The notes: a model not told the origin generated them from the sequence alone. 64,000 nucleotides of DNA from an uncultured Rhodopila sp. (GCF_903944925.1 NZ_CAJATU010000158.1:1-64000); one strand, 5' to 3'; numbered from the stretch's first letter, positions 35,802-45,852 are shown. Program-made: numbers and translations.

Positions 35802-36990
35802 TAAGCTTGCAATTCCCATTAGGCTGCGGGAACGCAACATCAGCCGCCACCGTCATATTAATGATCGGCTTTGCCACCCCATCAACGATGCCGACGTAGC
35901 CAAAGAAATTCGGCGTCATCAATTGATGGTCTTCCTTGCGCAACAAAGCGTCACCGAAGATCGTTGCGAACGTCGTCCCCTCCATCGCGCGGCCGACATC
36001 GGCCGGCACGACGCTGCCAGCCTTCTTCACCGCCTGGAAAAGGACCTCTGTCCCAAGATACCCTTCCGCCTCGAAATTCGTCGGCGTGGTGCCGGGATAT
36101 TTCTTCTGCCAGGCCGCAACGAACGCCTTGTTCCCCGGCGTATCCAACGTCGAGCTGTAATTAATGATCCCGACGATACCCTTGGCAGCATCGCCCAGCG
36201 TCTTCACCTGGTTGTCGGCAATGAAACTGACGCCGGCAGTGAACACGTTATCAAGCAATCCGAATTGCCGCGCCTGTTGCGCGAAGGTAATGGCGTCGCG
36301 GCCGGCAAGCGCAACCCACAACCCTTCCGCCCCCGAATCCACGATCTTCTGAATATACGGCGCATAGTCATTGGTTCCGAACGGCGAGTATTGCTCCACC
36401 TCAACGATACGCCCATCGGCCTGCGCGGCGTTGGAGAAGCTCATGCCGGAGTTATGGCCCCACGCCGTGTCGCCAGCCTGAATCGCCCATTTCCGCTGCT
36501 TCTGCTGCTTCAGCCAGGGCTGCACCACCGCAACATCAGATGAATCCGGATGGTTCACCCGGAACATCCGCCGATTGCAAGCCTTGCCGGTGATATCGTC
36601 CGCCTTGTTGACGGTGGAAATATAGATTGCGTTCCAGCGCTGAAGCTGCGGGCCGATCGCCAGACCCTCACCTGAGGCGATTGTCGACATCAACAGATTA
36701 TACCCCGACAGAGCAAGCTTCTCGCCTTGCTCCCGCGCCAGATCGGCTCTGCCTTCGGTATCAAGGTAGCGGACCTCGACCTGGCGCCCATCGATGCCGC
36801 CCGCCTCATTGGCCGCGTCCACGGCAAAATCCGTCGCGCGTTTCACCTGGTTGCCCAAATCGGCATATGGGCCGGTCAGCGCGGTTGGAACGCCGATGCG
36901 GATCGGATCTTTGGCGGCGCGACCGAGGCCGGGCCGCGAGGCAGCGATCAGGGTAGCCCCAGCCAGAAGGTGTCTGCGATTCAGCTTCAT
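35794..36990 (-). CDS. ABC transporter substrate-binding protein (LivK family)
   Basis: The 398-aa periplasmic binding protein starts with a Tat-like signal (NRRHLLAGATLIAASRPG). The mature part begins IRIGVPTALTGPYADLG, the usual opening of branched-chain amino acid-type receptors; many family members bind aromatic or alicyclic acids. It is last in the liv-like operon beside the ali/bad genes, so cyclohexanecarboxylate or a related acid is the likely ligand. Confidence 0.87.
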   Translation of the reverse strand: MKLNRRHLLAGATLIAASRPGLGRAAKDPIRIGVPTALTGPYADLGNQVKRATDFAVDAANEAGGIDGRQVEVRYLDTEGRADLAREQGEKLALSGYNLLMSTIASGEGLAIGPQLQRWNAIYISTVNKADDITGKACNRRMFRVNHPDSSDVAVVQPWLKQQKQRKWAIQAGDTAWGHNSGMSFSNAAQADGRIVEVEQYSPFGTNDYAPYIQKIVDSGAEGLWVALAGRDAITFAQQARQFGLLDNVFTAGVSFIADNQVKTLGDAAKGIVGIINYSSTLDTPGNKAFVAAWQKKYPGTTPTNFEAEGYLGTEVLFQAVKKAGSVVPADVGRAMEGTTFATIFGDALLRKEDHQLMTPNFFGYVGIVDGVAKPIINMTVAADVAFPQPNGNCKLTG

Positions 36991-37003
36991 TGTCGTTTCC
37001 CCA

Positions 37004-37695
<692 letters not shown>

Positions 37696-37699
<4 letters not shown>

Positions 37700-38409
37700 G
37701 CCGCGCTGCTCCCGAGATAGGCAGTGATAACCTCCGGCATCGCCCGCACCTCCTCCGGCGGCCCGTTCGCCAGGATGCGCCCGAGATGAAGTACCGTCAG
37801 ATGGCTGCAGATCGAAAAAATCACCTCCATGTCGTGCTCGACGATCAGCACCGTCACCTGCCAGCGCGCCGCCAGATCGCGCAGCAGCAGTGCCAAATTC
37901 AGCGACTCTGCCATCGACAGTCCGGCCGCCGGCTCATCCAGCAACAGAACCCGGGGGCGGCCGACAAGCGCCAGCGCAACGTCCACCCGCCGCTGGTCGC
38001 CGTAAGAGATGTCGGCCGCCCGCTGTCCCGCCAGCGCGGAAAGCTCCATCGCGTCGATCACCTCCTCCGCATTGTTCGTTTCGGCGGCACGAGCAGCCAA
38101 ACCGATCTGTGCGGCGACGGTCAGGTCGGGGAAGATGTTGGTCTTCTGAAACGACCGCGCCAGCCCGGCGCGCCGCCGCTGCCGCGCCGGCAGTCCGCTG
38201 ATGTCATGCCCGAACAACAAAACGCGGCCGGACGCGGATTTGCCCGTGCGCCCTGACAGCACGTCCATCAGCGTGGATTTGCCCGCGCCGTTCGGCCCGA
38301 TCAGTCCGCGGATTTCGCCGGGACGCAGCGCGATTGAAACGCTGTCCAGTGCAATGAATCCGCCGAACCGGCGGGTCAGGCCGATGCCTTCGAGTGCCGG
38401 ATAAGTCAT
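37696..38409 (-). CDS. ABC transporter ATP-binding protein (LivG family)
   Basis: The 237-aa ATPase has Walker A GPNGAGKST, LivG-specific RSFQKTNIFPDLTV, Walker B VLLLDEPAAGLS and EHDMEVIF. The signature reads ISYGDQRRVDVALAL, typical of LivG. I chose ATG 38409 because it overlaps the livM-type stop as ATGA and starts the family match. Confidence 0.92.
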
Positions 38410-39356
38410 GCCGTGCGGACTCCCATCCGCTGCATCAGCAGCGCGATGGTCCCGCTGGCGCCGCGCGGCAGCAGGACGGTGACGAGGATCAGCGTGCCGC
38501 CGATGATGGCCGGCCAATGTTCCGTCAGGTCGCCCGCGGCGTTTTTCAGCAGGAAGAACAGCAGCGCGCCCAACGCCGGACCCCAGACCGCGCGCGTGCC
38601 GCCGACGACGGCCATGACCAGGGCCTCGCCGGACAGGCCCCAATACAGCACGTTTGGCGTAACGAAGCCGTTGTAAAGAGCGAACAGAACCCCGGCCAGC
38701 GCGGCGATCGCCGCCGAAAGGGCGTAGATTGCGGCGCGCGGCAGGATCGTGTGGTAGCCGATGAACCGCGCCCGCTCCTCATTTTCCCGGATCGCCAGGG
38801 TCAGCGTCCCGAACGGGATGGCGATCAGCACGGACAGGCCGAACAGCACCAGCATCAGAACGATCCAGCAGATCACGAACATGCTGCCGGCCTGCTGAAA
38901 CAGGCTGCTGTCCAGGCCGAGGATGCGCCCCGGCAACTGCGCGGCGATGCCGTCGTCGCCGTTGGCGAGGCTGCGCCAGCGCATCGCCAGCTCATAGAAT
39001 GCCTGCGCCACCGCCAGGGTCAGCATTGAAAACGCAACGCCGGCCAGGCGCAGCATGGCGGCGCCGAGCAGCAGCGCCAGCAGGGTCGGGGCCAGGATCG
39101 CGACCAGCAGCGCTGCGCCGATGGGCATCCACTCGTTGGTCGTGGACACCGCAACGATATAGGCGCCCAGGCCGAAGAATCCGGCATGGCCGAAGCTGAC
39201 CAGCCCGTTCTGCCGCACCAGGAAGCCGACTCCGGTGGCCAGGATGGCGTTGATCACCGCTTGCGTCAGCAAGGTCAGCAGCAGCGGTGAGCCGAGCAGG
39301 GCGGGCAGCAGCGCGCCGGCAACGCCCGCGAAAAGAAAAACGGCGATCCGGATCAT
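38406..39356 (-). CDS. ABC transporter permease (LivM family)
   Basis: The 316-aa permease has eight to ten hydrophobic segments. GLVSFGHAGFFGLGAYIVA (about residues 51-69) and IRENEERARFIGYHT are the LivM hallmarks, the latter being the loop that contacts the ATPase. It overlaps the livH-type and livG-type genes by 4 bases each. Confidence 0.92.
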   Translation of the reverse strand: MIRIAVFLFAGVAGALLPALLGSPLLLTLLTQAVINAILATGVGFLVRQNGLVSFGHAGFFGLGAYIVAVSTTNEWMPIGAALLVAILAPTLLALLLGAAMLRLAGVAFSMLTLAVAQAFYELAMRWRSLANGDDGIAAQLPGRILGLDSSLFQQAGSMFVICWIVLMLVLFGLSVLIAIPFGTLTLAIRENEERARFIGYHTILPRAAIYALSAAIAALAGVLFALYNGFVTPNVLYWGLSGEALVMAVVGGTRAVWGPALGALLFFLLKNAAGDLTEHWPAIIGGTLILVTVLLPRGASGTIALLMQRMGVRTA

Positions 39357-40201
39357 GCGCCCGCCTTCACCAGGCCGCCCGGCCGCCAGATCAGCACCAG
39401 GACCATCAGCACCAGCGGGATCATCGAGGCGGCCGCCGGCACGAACACGACTCCCAGATTGTGCAACTGGCCGATGATCATCGCGGCGACGAAAGCGCCG
39501 GTGAAGCTGCCGAGCCCTCCGGTGACGACGACGACAAAGCTGTCGATCAGGATGCTGCCGCCCATCGACGGGGACAGCGCCACCAGCGGCGCCGATATGG
39601 TGCCGGACAATCCGGCGAGGCCGGCACCGATGGCCACGACCATTGCCGACAGACGGTCGGTGTCAACTCCCTGCATGCCGGTTGTCAGCGGATCGACGGA
39701 CGACGCCCGGACGTACAGCCCGACGCGGCTGAACCTGAGCCACAGGGACAGCCCGCCCGCGACCAGGATGGCGACGCCGATGACCGCCAGGCGGTAGACC
39801 GGAAAGCTGGTGCCGGAGAGATGCACCACGCCCGACAGGATCGCGGGCGGCTGCACGGTGAGGAATTCCTTGCCCCAGATGGTGCGGACGGCGTCCTCCA
39901 GCACCAGCAGCAGGCCGAACGTGACGAGCATCGTGACGATCGGATCTTCATCCTGCAACGGACGGAAGACGAACCGGTCCAGGGCCGCTCCGATGACGGT
40001 CAGCACGCAGACGGACGCCGCAAGGCCGGCCCAGAAACCGGCGACCGCGGTCACCGTGTATCCGACATAGGCGCCGACCATGAACAGGCTGCCGTGGGCG
40101 AAGTTGACGACGCGGCGGAGGCCGAAGATCAGCACGAGGCCGACGGCGAGGACGTAGAGCAAGCCGCCATAGACCAAGCCGTTGAGGATCTGGATCAGCA
40201 T
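39353..40201 (-). CDS. ABC transporter permease (LivH family)
   Basis: The 282-aa permease starts MLIQILNGLVYGGLLYVLAV and has VVNFAHGSLFMVGAYVGY, the LivH signature. GLYVRASSVDPLTTGMQGVD is the ATPase-contact loop, with a VR-xxx-D pattern. I chose ATG 40201, where family similarity starts; an upstream in-frame ATG at 40276 would add 25 residues. It is first in the operon. Confidence 0.9.
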   Translation of the reverse strand: MLIQILNGLVYGGLLYVLAVGLVLIFGLRRVVNFAHGSLFMVGAYVGYTVTAVAGFWAGLAASVCVLTVIGAALDRFVFRPLQDEDPIVTMLVTFGLLLVLEDAVRTIWGKEFLTVQPPAILSGVVHLSGTSFPVYRLAVIGVAILVAGGLSLWLRFSRVGLYVRASSVDPLTTGMQGVDTDRLSAMVVAIGAGLAGLSGTISAPLVALSPSMGGSILIDSFVVVVTGGLGSFTGAFVAAMIIGQLHNLGVVFVPAAASMIPLVLMVLVLIWRPGGLVKAGA

Positions 40202-40322
40202 TGCCGCAACCGCGCGTGGCAGGCGAACGGGCTGTTGCCCTGTGCCGGCCATGTCCCGCGGCGCCAACTCGGGCACCGTGCCATTTATATCCCCCCGTGC
40301 CGGCGCGGTCTGCCGCGATTAT

Positions 40323-40338
40323 CTGAACGATGGTTCAG
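40323..40338. promoter_or_regulatory. Candidate TetR operator at the liv-type promoter
   Basis: CTGAACGATGGTTCAG is a perfect 6-base-arm palindrome with a 4-base centre. Its core GAACGATGGTTC (40325-40336) matches the aliA operator core at 10 of 12 positions. It lies 122 bases before the chosen permease start. Confidence 0.55.
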
Positions 40339-40486
40339 TTGGCGGGTCGATGTCAAGACGATCAGATGGTTGGCGCGGTTGCAAGTTTTGGCCGTTAGTG
40401 TGCAATTCAACCAGTCGATCGAGTCTAAAAAATATTATAACAGTCAGACAAAGTTATTTTGAGACAGGTAATAGCGCTATAGGAAT

Positions 40487-41008
40487 GTGATAACCAGCCT
40501 TCGCCAGCCCGGAGAACCCCATGATGCGGCCGCCACCTCGGAATGCCGTTCGTACAATGCGTGCGGCCATCTGGACCTGGATCGCTCCGCGGCACTCGAC
40601 CCGCTTTCGGCCGGTTCGGCGCCGACGGTGGCGTTTCCCTCGGCGGCGGGGGCGTATCAATTGGTCGCCGACAACCAGCTTGGCACGCTGACGATCATTC
40701 ATGACGGCGACGTCCGGAACGCTGCCGTGCTGAAAGCGGCCACCGGCGTTGGCGCGATCTACACCGCCTGGTTCGATACGCTGGCGTTTATACCCGCTGT
40801 GGCGGCCGGGGCGGTGTTGCTGTACGACCTGGCGGCGGCGGGCCGAGGAGCGGTCACGCCCGACGGACAGAAACTGTATCTCCCGTTGGCTGATGCGGGC
40901 GAAGTCGCGGTGATCAACGCGCGGCAGCGGCGTCTGACCGCCGCGATCGCCGTGCCCGGCCACCCGGCCTCGGTCGTCCTGGCCGGCTGCTACGGGATTT
41001 GCCATTAA
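40487..41008 (+). CDS. Hypothetical protein with beta-propeller-like repeats
   Basis: I do not recognise a full family. The 173-aa frame contains stretches like single YVTN/NHL blades, such as YQLVADNQLGTLTIIHDGD and VTPDGQKLYLPLADAGEVAVI. It could be the remnant of a larger propeller protein. It has no signal peptide and no good Shine-Dalgarno sequence. It stands alone on the plus strand between minus-strand genes. Confidence 0.35.
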   Translation: MITSLRQPGEPHDAAATSECRSYNACGHLDLDRSAALDPLSAGSAPTVAFPSAAGAYQLVADNQLGTLTIIHDGDVRNAAVLKAATGVGAIYTAWFDTLAFIPAVAAGAVLLYDLAAAGRGAVTPDGQKLYLPLADAGEVAVINARQRRLTAAIAVPGHPASVVLAGCYGICH

Positions 41009-41126
41009 GGCACCTGGCCGACACCGATTCCTTGATGGAACAGGGGGAGGAGGGCGCGCTGTCCCGCTCGCTCCGACCGCATCGCCTCGTATTGCACTAT
41101 CTATATGCGTTTAAAATAATAAAGCC

Positions 41127-41249
41127 TTGACACATTTAGTGGTCTAAAGCAATGTCTCACTGCTGGCCGCCCTTACCGGCGGCACGTCGTCGACTCCTGA
41201 CGTCTTCTCCCAAACTTGGCGGTGCCTGCGGGCACCGCCTTCTCTTTTT
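41127..41249 (+). ncRNA. Possible small RNA ending in an intrinsic terminator
   Basis: TTGACA (41127-41132) is a perfect -35 box, followed 17 bases later by a poor -10 (CAATGT). Within 100 bases lies a clear terminator, with no real gene between them on this strand. A 44-codon frame from 41153 runs through the terminator and looks non-coding. The interval 41009-41282 holds nothing else I can support. Confidence 0.3.
41218..41249 (+). terminator. Intrinsic terminator, plus strand
   Basis: GGCGGTGCC and GGCACCGCC form a perfect 9-base stem with a TGCG loop, followed by TTCTCTTTTT. The T-run is on the plus strand only, so it does not serve the minus-strand GGDEF-EAL gene that ends at 41283. Confidence 0.75.
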
Positions 41250-41282
41250 CAGCCGGCAGCCGTCGGCCGCCGCGGGTCCTTC

Positions 41283-43064
41283 CTAGCGGGCGGCCAACGG
41301 CTTTACCGTTTCGTTCATGAGCCGAGCCTGCTCCTCGGCGAGGCGGGCGGAGAATCCCGCCGGGCCGGGACGTCCCAGCAGGTAGCCTTGGACGAAGCCG
41401 CAGTGAAGCGTCTTCAACAACGCAAGATGCCGCGCCGTCGCCACGCCGTCCGCCGCCACCTCCAGCCCGAGGCTGGCCGCCATGGCGATAATCGCCTGCA
41501 CGATCGCTTCGGCACCGCTGTCCGGGTTGTCGATGTCGCAGATAAAGCTCTTGTCGATCTTGATCTTGTCGAACCGGAACCGCCGCAGATTGCCGAGGCT
41601 GCAATAGCCGGCGCCGAACTCATCCACCGCGATCCGGATGCCCAGCGCCTTGAGGCCCGACAGCACGTGCAGCGCGTCCTCGGCATCTTCCATCAGCGTG
41701 GACTCGGTGATTTCCAGTTCCAGCCGATGCGCCGGCAGTCCGGTGTCGCGGAGCACCTCGGAAACGATGTCGACGATGCCCGGCAACAGGAATTGCGCCG
41801 GCGACAGGTTCACCGCGAGCGTGGCCGGATGCGGCAACGCCACCGTCTCGGCGCAGGCGGCGGCCAGGATCCACCGGCCGATGGGCATGATCAGGCCGCA
41901 GGCTTCGGCGACCGCGAAGAACTCGGCCGAGGAGATCGTGCCCCGTTCAGGATGATCCCACCGCGGTAGCGCCTCGAAGCCGATGATCTCCATTGTTTCG
42001 GTCCTGAAGAACGGCTGGTAGACGATGCTCAACCGCCCGTCCCGCAATGCCTCACGCAGATCCTGCTCCAGCGACCGCCGATCGCGCAGCGCCGCATCGG
42101 TGGCGGGATCGACGTAGCGCCAGGTGCCCCTGCCGTCCCGCTGGGCGCGGCCAAGCGCCAGCGCGGCACTGTCGATCATCTCGGCCGCTGTGGTGCCATC
42201 GTCGGGATACAGTGCCACCCCGACGCTGGCCGACAGAGTTATCGGCTGCCCGCTCGGCTCGAACGGCAGCGCCATTTCCGCGACGATCCGCTCCGCCAGC
42301 ACCGCCGCATCGGATGGCTTGTCGGCCAACGGCTGCAGGATCGCAAAGGCGTCCGGCCCGAGCCGCGCGACAGTGTCGGTATTGCGCACGCAATCGCGCA
42401 GGCGGCGCGCGGCGAGCAGGATGATCTGGTCCGACGTCTGTTCACCGAACACCTCATGGACGAGGTCGAAGCGATCCAACTGGATCGACAGCACGGCGAC
42501 GCCGACGGTGGCGCGGTCCGACAGCGCCAGGACTTTCTGCAACTGGCTTTCGAACAGCTCGCGGTTGCCGAGACCGGTCAGCGGATCGAACTGCACCAGG
42601 CGCCGGATCTGATGCTGGGCGGCGGTCTCGACGGACAGGTCGCGCACCGCGACGACGTGGCTGCCGGGCTCGGTGCCGTCGCGCCACAACACCTCCACCG
42701 CGCGGGATCCCCCGTCGGCCAGAATCAGATCGTACTCGCCCGGCGGGTCGCTGACCGTCATCGAGAGGCCGCGGATCAAGGTTGTCAGCTTGCGGCCAAC
42801 CAGCGCGCCAGCATGCACGTCCGCCATGGCGCACAGCGCCGGGTTCACATCGCGGATGCGTCCGTGCTGTTCGAGAACGATCCCTTCAATCGGGGCGTTG
42901 GCGAGGGCGCGGAAGCGCAGACCTTCCTGCGACCGCCGGCCGATGAAGAATCGGGCCAGGATCAGGCCCGACAGTATGCCGAACAGGCATGCCAGTCCGG
43001 CCAGGCCGAAATCATGGGTCCGGGCAATGCATCCGACGGCTTCCAGCATGACGATCCCCTGCAA
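41283..43064 (-). CDS. Membrane-anchored PAS-GGDEF-EAL protein with degenerate GGDEF
   Basis: The 593-aa protein has one N-terminal membrane segment (LAGLACLFGILSGLILARFF), a PAS-like domain (about residues 50-145), a GGDEF domain and an EAL domain. The cyclase motif reads LGPDAF instead of GGDEF, so c-di-GMP synthesis is unlikely. The EAL part keeps FEALPRW, VNLSP, LEITES, KIDKSF and FVQGYLLGRP, but DDFGTG is DEFGAG and AEGVE is ADGVA. It may be a weak phosphodiesterase or a sensor. A CtrA-like box lies 27 bases upstream. Confidence 0.88.
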   Translation of the reverse strand: MQGIVMLEAVGCIARTHDFGLAGLACLFGILSGLILARFFIGRRSQEGLRFRALANAPIEGIVLEQHGRIRDVNPALCAMADVHAGALVGRKLTTLIRGLSMTVSDPPGEYDLILADGGSRAVEVLWRDGTEPGSHVVAVRDLSVETAAQHQIRRLVQFDPLTGLGNRELFESQLQKVLALSDRATVGVAVLSIQLDRFDLVHEVFGEQTSDQIILLAARRLRDCVRNTDTVARLGPDAFAILQPLADKPSDAAVLAERIVAEMALPFEPSGQPITLSASVGVALYPDDGTTAAEMIDSAALALGRAQRDGRGTWRYVDPATDAALRDRRSLEQDLREALRDGRLSIVYQPFFRTETMEIIGFEALPRWDHPERGTISSAEFFAVAEACGLIMPIGRWILAAACAETVALPHPATLAVNLSPAQFLLPGIVDIVSEVLRDTGLPAHRLELEITESTLMEDAEDALHVLSGLKALGIRIAVDEFGAGYCSLGNLRRFRFDKIKIDKSFICDIDNPDSGAEAIVQAIIAMAASLGLEVAADGVATARHLALLKTLHCGFVQGYLLGRPGPAGFSARLAEEQARLMNETVKPLAAR

Positions 43065-43090
43065 AGACCGGGGGATTATCGGGTGGAAGA

Positions 43091-43107
43091 GTTAGCGGAT
43101 GGTTAAC
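43091..43107 (-). promoter_or_regulatory. CtrA-like box upstream of the GGDEF-EAL gene
   Basis: On the minus strand it reads GTTAACCATCCGCTAAC, a match to TTAA-N7-TTAA with one change. A 15/17-identical copy lies at 44359-44375. Confidence 0.45.
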
Positions 43108-43138
43108 GCCGCGGCGAATTTGCCGGTTTTTTTCGGCG

Positions 43139-43657
43139 CTACCGGACCGATGTGATGGCATTCCTGTTCTGGGCCCAGGCCTCGGGCGACGAACCGGCGT
43201 CAATCGGCCGCGATTTGCCGTAGCTGATCGTCTCGATCCGGCCGCGGTTGATGCCGTGCGCGACAAGGTAGTCGCGGTCGGTGTTGGCGCGGCGCTGGCC
43301 GAGGGCGAGGTTGTACTCCTCGGTCCCGCGTTCATCGCAGTTGCCGGCAACCCAGACATTGACCTGCGGGTATTGCTGCAGCCAGGAGGACTGGCGGTCG
43401 AGGATCGCCGTCGCCTGCGCGTTCAGGGTGTTGCGGTCGGTGTCGAAGAAGATCCGGTCGCCGGCGGACTGGACCAGATCCTCCTGCGTGCCGGGCGCCG
43501 CGCGGCCGGCACCTCCCGCGCCGCCTGCACCGCCGATTTCGGAACCCGTCCCGCTGGTCGCGCTGCCCGAGCCGTCGGCGTTCTTGGACTTGTCGGATGA
43601 TGAGCAGCCGGCCAGCAAGGCGGCGCTGAGAATGCAGGCAAGGGTCCAATGTTTCAT
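43139..43657 (-). CDS. pal: Peptidoglycan-associated lipoprotein Pal
   Basis: Pal ties the outer membrane to peptidoglycan in the Tol-Pal system. The 172-aa protein has a lipoprotein signal ending LLAGCSSS (Cys18), a Gly/Ala/Ser linker and an OmpA-like domain. GDRIFFDTDRNTL, AGNCDERGTEEYN and LGQRRANTDRDYL carry the peptidoglycan-binding residues. No tol genes are next to it here, which is unusual. The start is ATG 43657. Confidence 0.93.
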   Translation of the reverse strand: MKHWTLACILSAALLAGCSSSDKSKNADGSGSATSGTGSEIGGAGGAGGAGRAAPGTQEDLVQSAGDRIFFDTDRNTLNAQATAILDRQSSWLQQYPQVNVWVAGNCDERGTEEYNLALGQRRANTDRDYLVAHGINRGRIETISYGKSRPIDAGSSPEAWAQNRNAITSVR

Positions 43658-43727
43658 GGCGGAATCTCCGGTCCGAAATGGGGCGAATCGCGGCGTTATA
43701 GCGAGGCGATCCCGAGTCGCGGGCTTT

Positions 43728-44315
43728 CTATCCCTCATCGGAGGCGAGCGGAACCGGCATGGCTGAAGCCTCGTGCGGCTCGATGGCCTGGCGTATCGCA
43801 TCGGCCAGGGTCGCCGCATCCGTACTGACGCCGGGCTGGTGCCAGCGAACCGCGAGTTCCCAGTCGCCGGCTTCCATGGCCTTGTACAGATGCGGCAGGT
43901 CGCGGAACGAAACCTCCCCCGGTGCCGCGGGCGTGACATGCAACCGCGGCTCCAGTGCGAATATCGGCCGGATCGCGGCCACAACCGCCTCCAGCGCATC
44001 GGCCGGCCACTCGGGGGGACGTGCGGCGGCGAGGATGTCGAGCAGCAGGCCGCCCACGGTCGCGGCGTGCCCGTCGGCTATCGCTGCGAGGGAGTCTTCG
44101 ATTGCCGCCACGCGCGTCGCCAGTTCGGCGGTGATGGCCTGGCTTGTCTCGGCGTTGCTCGCGGCGGTGGCACGGCATCCGGCGAGGAAGCCCTCGGTCC
44201 AGGCTTCGAGACGCGGGTCCGGGACGGGCTCGGGCGGCGCGGGCAGTTCCTCGACCGCGGGGGCGGCGCGGACGGTCTTGTCGTTGAAGTCTTCGAACCA
44301 GGGCAGGCGGGCCAT
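43728..44315 (-). CDS. Protein of unknown function, possibly FliH-like
   Basis: I cannot assign this 195-aa protein. It begins MARLPWFEDF, has a proline-rich stretch (about residues 24-34) and then DPRLEAWTEGFLAGCRA, followed by an Ala-rich helical region. That plan loosely recalls FliH/HrpE stator proteins, but the similarity is too weak to name it. A CtrA-like box lies 44 bases upstream, which would suit a flagellar or cell-cycle gene. Confidence 0.5.
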   Translation of the reverse strand: MARLPWFEDFNDKTVRAAPAVEELPAPPEPVPDPRLEAWTEGFLAGCRATAASNAETSQAITAELATRVAAIEDSLAAIADGHAATVGGLLLDILAAARPPEWPADALEAVVAAIRPIFALEPRLHVTPAAPGEVSFRDLPHLYKAMEAGDWELAVRWHQPGVSTDAATLADAIRQAIEPHEASAMPVPLASDEG

Positions 44316-44358
44316 GCGCTCTCTTTATGCGGGAATGAGAGCGTTTTATCCGTGGATG

Positions 44359-44375
44359 GTTACCGAATGGTTAAC
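44359..44375 (-). promoter_or_regulatory. CtrA-like box upstream of the unknown 195-aa gene
   Basis: On the minus strand it reads GTTAACCATTCGGTAAC, matching TTAA-N7-TTAA with one change. It differs from the box at 43091-43107 at 2 of 17 bases. Confidence 0.45.
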
Positions 44376-44381
44376 CGGCGG

Positions 44382-44414
44382 GCCTTCACGCGTCATGGCG
44401 CGACGCGTGAAGGC
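44382..44414. terminator. Hairpin just downstream of trpB2
   Basis: GCCTTCACGCGTC (44382-44394) and GACGCGTGAAGGC (44402-44414) are perfect complements with a 7-base loop. The hairpin starts 6 bases past the trpB2 stop. No T-run follows on the minus strand, so it may end transcription with help or protect the 3' end. Confidence 0.5.
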
Positions 44415-44420
44415 AAGGGT

Positions 44421-45785
44421 CTATGCCGCGACCTTCGGCAGATCCGCCAGTGCCGCCTGCAACGCGGCGTCGTCGTAGCCGCGGTCCTCCAGCTTGCCGG
44501 CGAAGTAATCGAGATACGCCTGCATGTCGAAATGCCCGTGCCCGGACAGGTTGAATGCGATCGTCCGCGCCGTCCCCTCCGCCTTGCAGCGCAGCGCCTC
44601 ATCGATCACCGCGCGGATGGCGTGGTTGGCTTCCGGAGCCGGCACGATGCCCTCGGAGCGGGCGAACTGCACCCCGGCTTCAAAGCAGGGAGTCTGGTTG
44701 AAAGCGCGGGACTCGATCAGCCCGAGCTCCTGCACCAGGCTGACCAGCGGCGCCATGCCGTGATAGCGCAGGCCGCCGGCATGGAAGCCGGGCGGGATGA
44801 ACGCGGAGCCCAGCGTGTGCATCTTCACCAGGGGTGTAAGGTGCCCGGTGTCGCCGAAATCATAGGCGAACTGCCCGCGCGTCAAAGTCGGGCAGGCGGC
44901 CGGCTCGCAGGCGATCGCCCGGACCTTCCGCCCGCCGCGCAACTGCGCGCCGAGGAACGGGAACACCAGTCCGGCAAAATTCGACCCGCCGCCGGTGCAG
45001 CCGATGACGATGTCGGGGTAGTCGTCCGCCAGTTCGAACTGAAGGATCGCCTCCTGCCCGATGATCGTCTGGTGCAGCAGTACGTGGTTCAGCACGGAGC
45101 CGAGCGCGTAGTTGGTGTCGGCGTTCTGCGCGGCAATCTCGACCGCCTCGCTGATAGCGATGCCGAGGCTGCCGTTGGTGTCCGGATGCTCGGCCAGCAC
45201 GGCGCGACCGGAGGCGGTTTCATTGCTCGGGCTGGCGACGCAGGTGGCACCCCAGGTCTCCATCATCGCCTTGCGGTAGGGCTTCTGGTTGTAGCTGGCC
45301 CGCACCATGAAGACGCGCACTTCGAGGCCGAACATCGCACCGGCATAGGCGAGCGAGGAGCCCCATTGCCCGGCGCCGGTCTCGGTGGACAGGCGCTTAA
45401 TGCCGGCTTGCTTATTATAGAAGGCCTGGGCAATCGCGGTGTTCAGCTTGTGGCTGCCCGCGGCGCTGACGCCTTCATACTTGAAATAGATGCGGGCGGG
45501 CGTGTCGAGCGCAGCCTCCAGCCGCCGTGCCCGGATCAGCGGTGAGGGGCGCCACTGGCGGTAGATCTCGCGCACCGGTTCGGGGATGGCGATGGTGCGT
45601 TCGGCGCTGACCTCCTGAAGGATCAGCTCCATCGGAAAAATCGGCGCCAGATCGTCCGGGCCGAGCGGCTGGAGCGTGCCGGGATGCAGCGCGGGCGGCG
45701 GCGGCTGCGGCAAGTCGGCGACGATATTGTACCAGTCCCGGGGGATTTTCGTCTCGTCCAGGAGATATTTGACCGTCCCGCCCAT
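44421..45785 (-). CDS. Tryptophan synthase beta-like protein TrpB2
   Basis: The 454-aa PLP enzyme is of the long TrpB2 type: [19 protein letters not shown] holds the PLP lysine, [20 protein letters not shown] follows, and [10 protein letters not shown] is the phosphate loop. No trpA or other trp gene is nearby, as is usual for TrpB2. It may make tryptophan from free indole or act on serine. The start is ATG 45785, seven bases after GAGGGT. Confidence 0.9.
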   Translation of the reverse strand: MGGTVKYLLDETKIPRDWYNIVADLPQPPPPALHPGTLQPLGPDDLAPIFPMELILQEVSAERTIAIPEPVREIYRQWRPSPLIRARRLEAALDTPARIYFKYEGVSAAGSHKLNTAIAQAFYNKQAGIKRLSTETGAGQWGSSLAYAGAMFGLEVRVFMVRASYNQKPYRKAMMETWGATCVASPSNETASGRAVLAEHPDTNGSLGIAISEAVEIAAQNADTNYALGSVLNHVLLHQTIIGQEAILQFELADDYPDIVIGCTGGGSNFAGLVFPFLGAQLRGGRKVRAIACEPAACPTLTRGQFAYDFGDTGHLTPLVKMHTLGSAFIPPGFHAGGLRYHGMAPLVSLVQELGLIESRAFNQTPCFEAGVQFARSEGIVPAPEANHAIRAVIDEALRCKAEGTARTIAFNLSGHGHFDMQAYLDYFAGKLEDRGYDDAALQAALADLPKVAA

Positions 45786-45852
45786 AGCACCCTCTCGTTT
45801 CAGTGAGAGCGATTTAGCGCAAACCGGGCGGGAAGGGAAATGCAGTGCTGCG

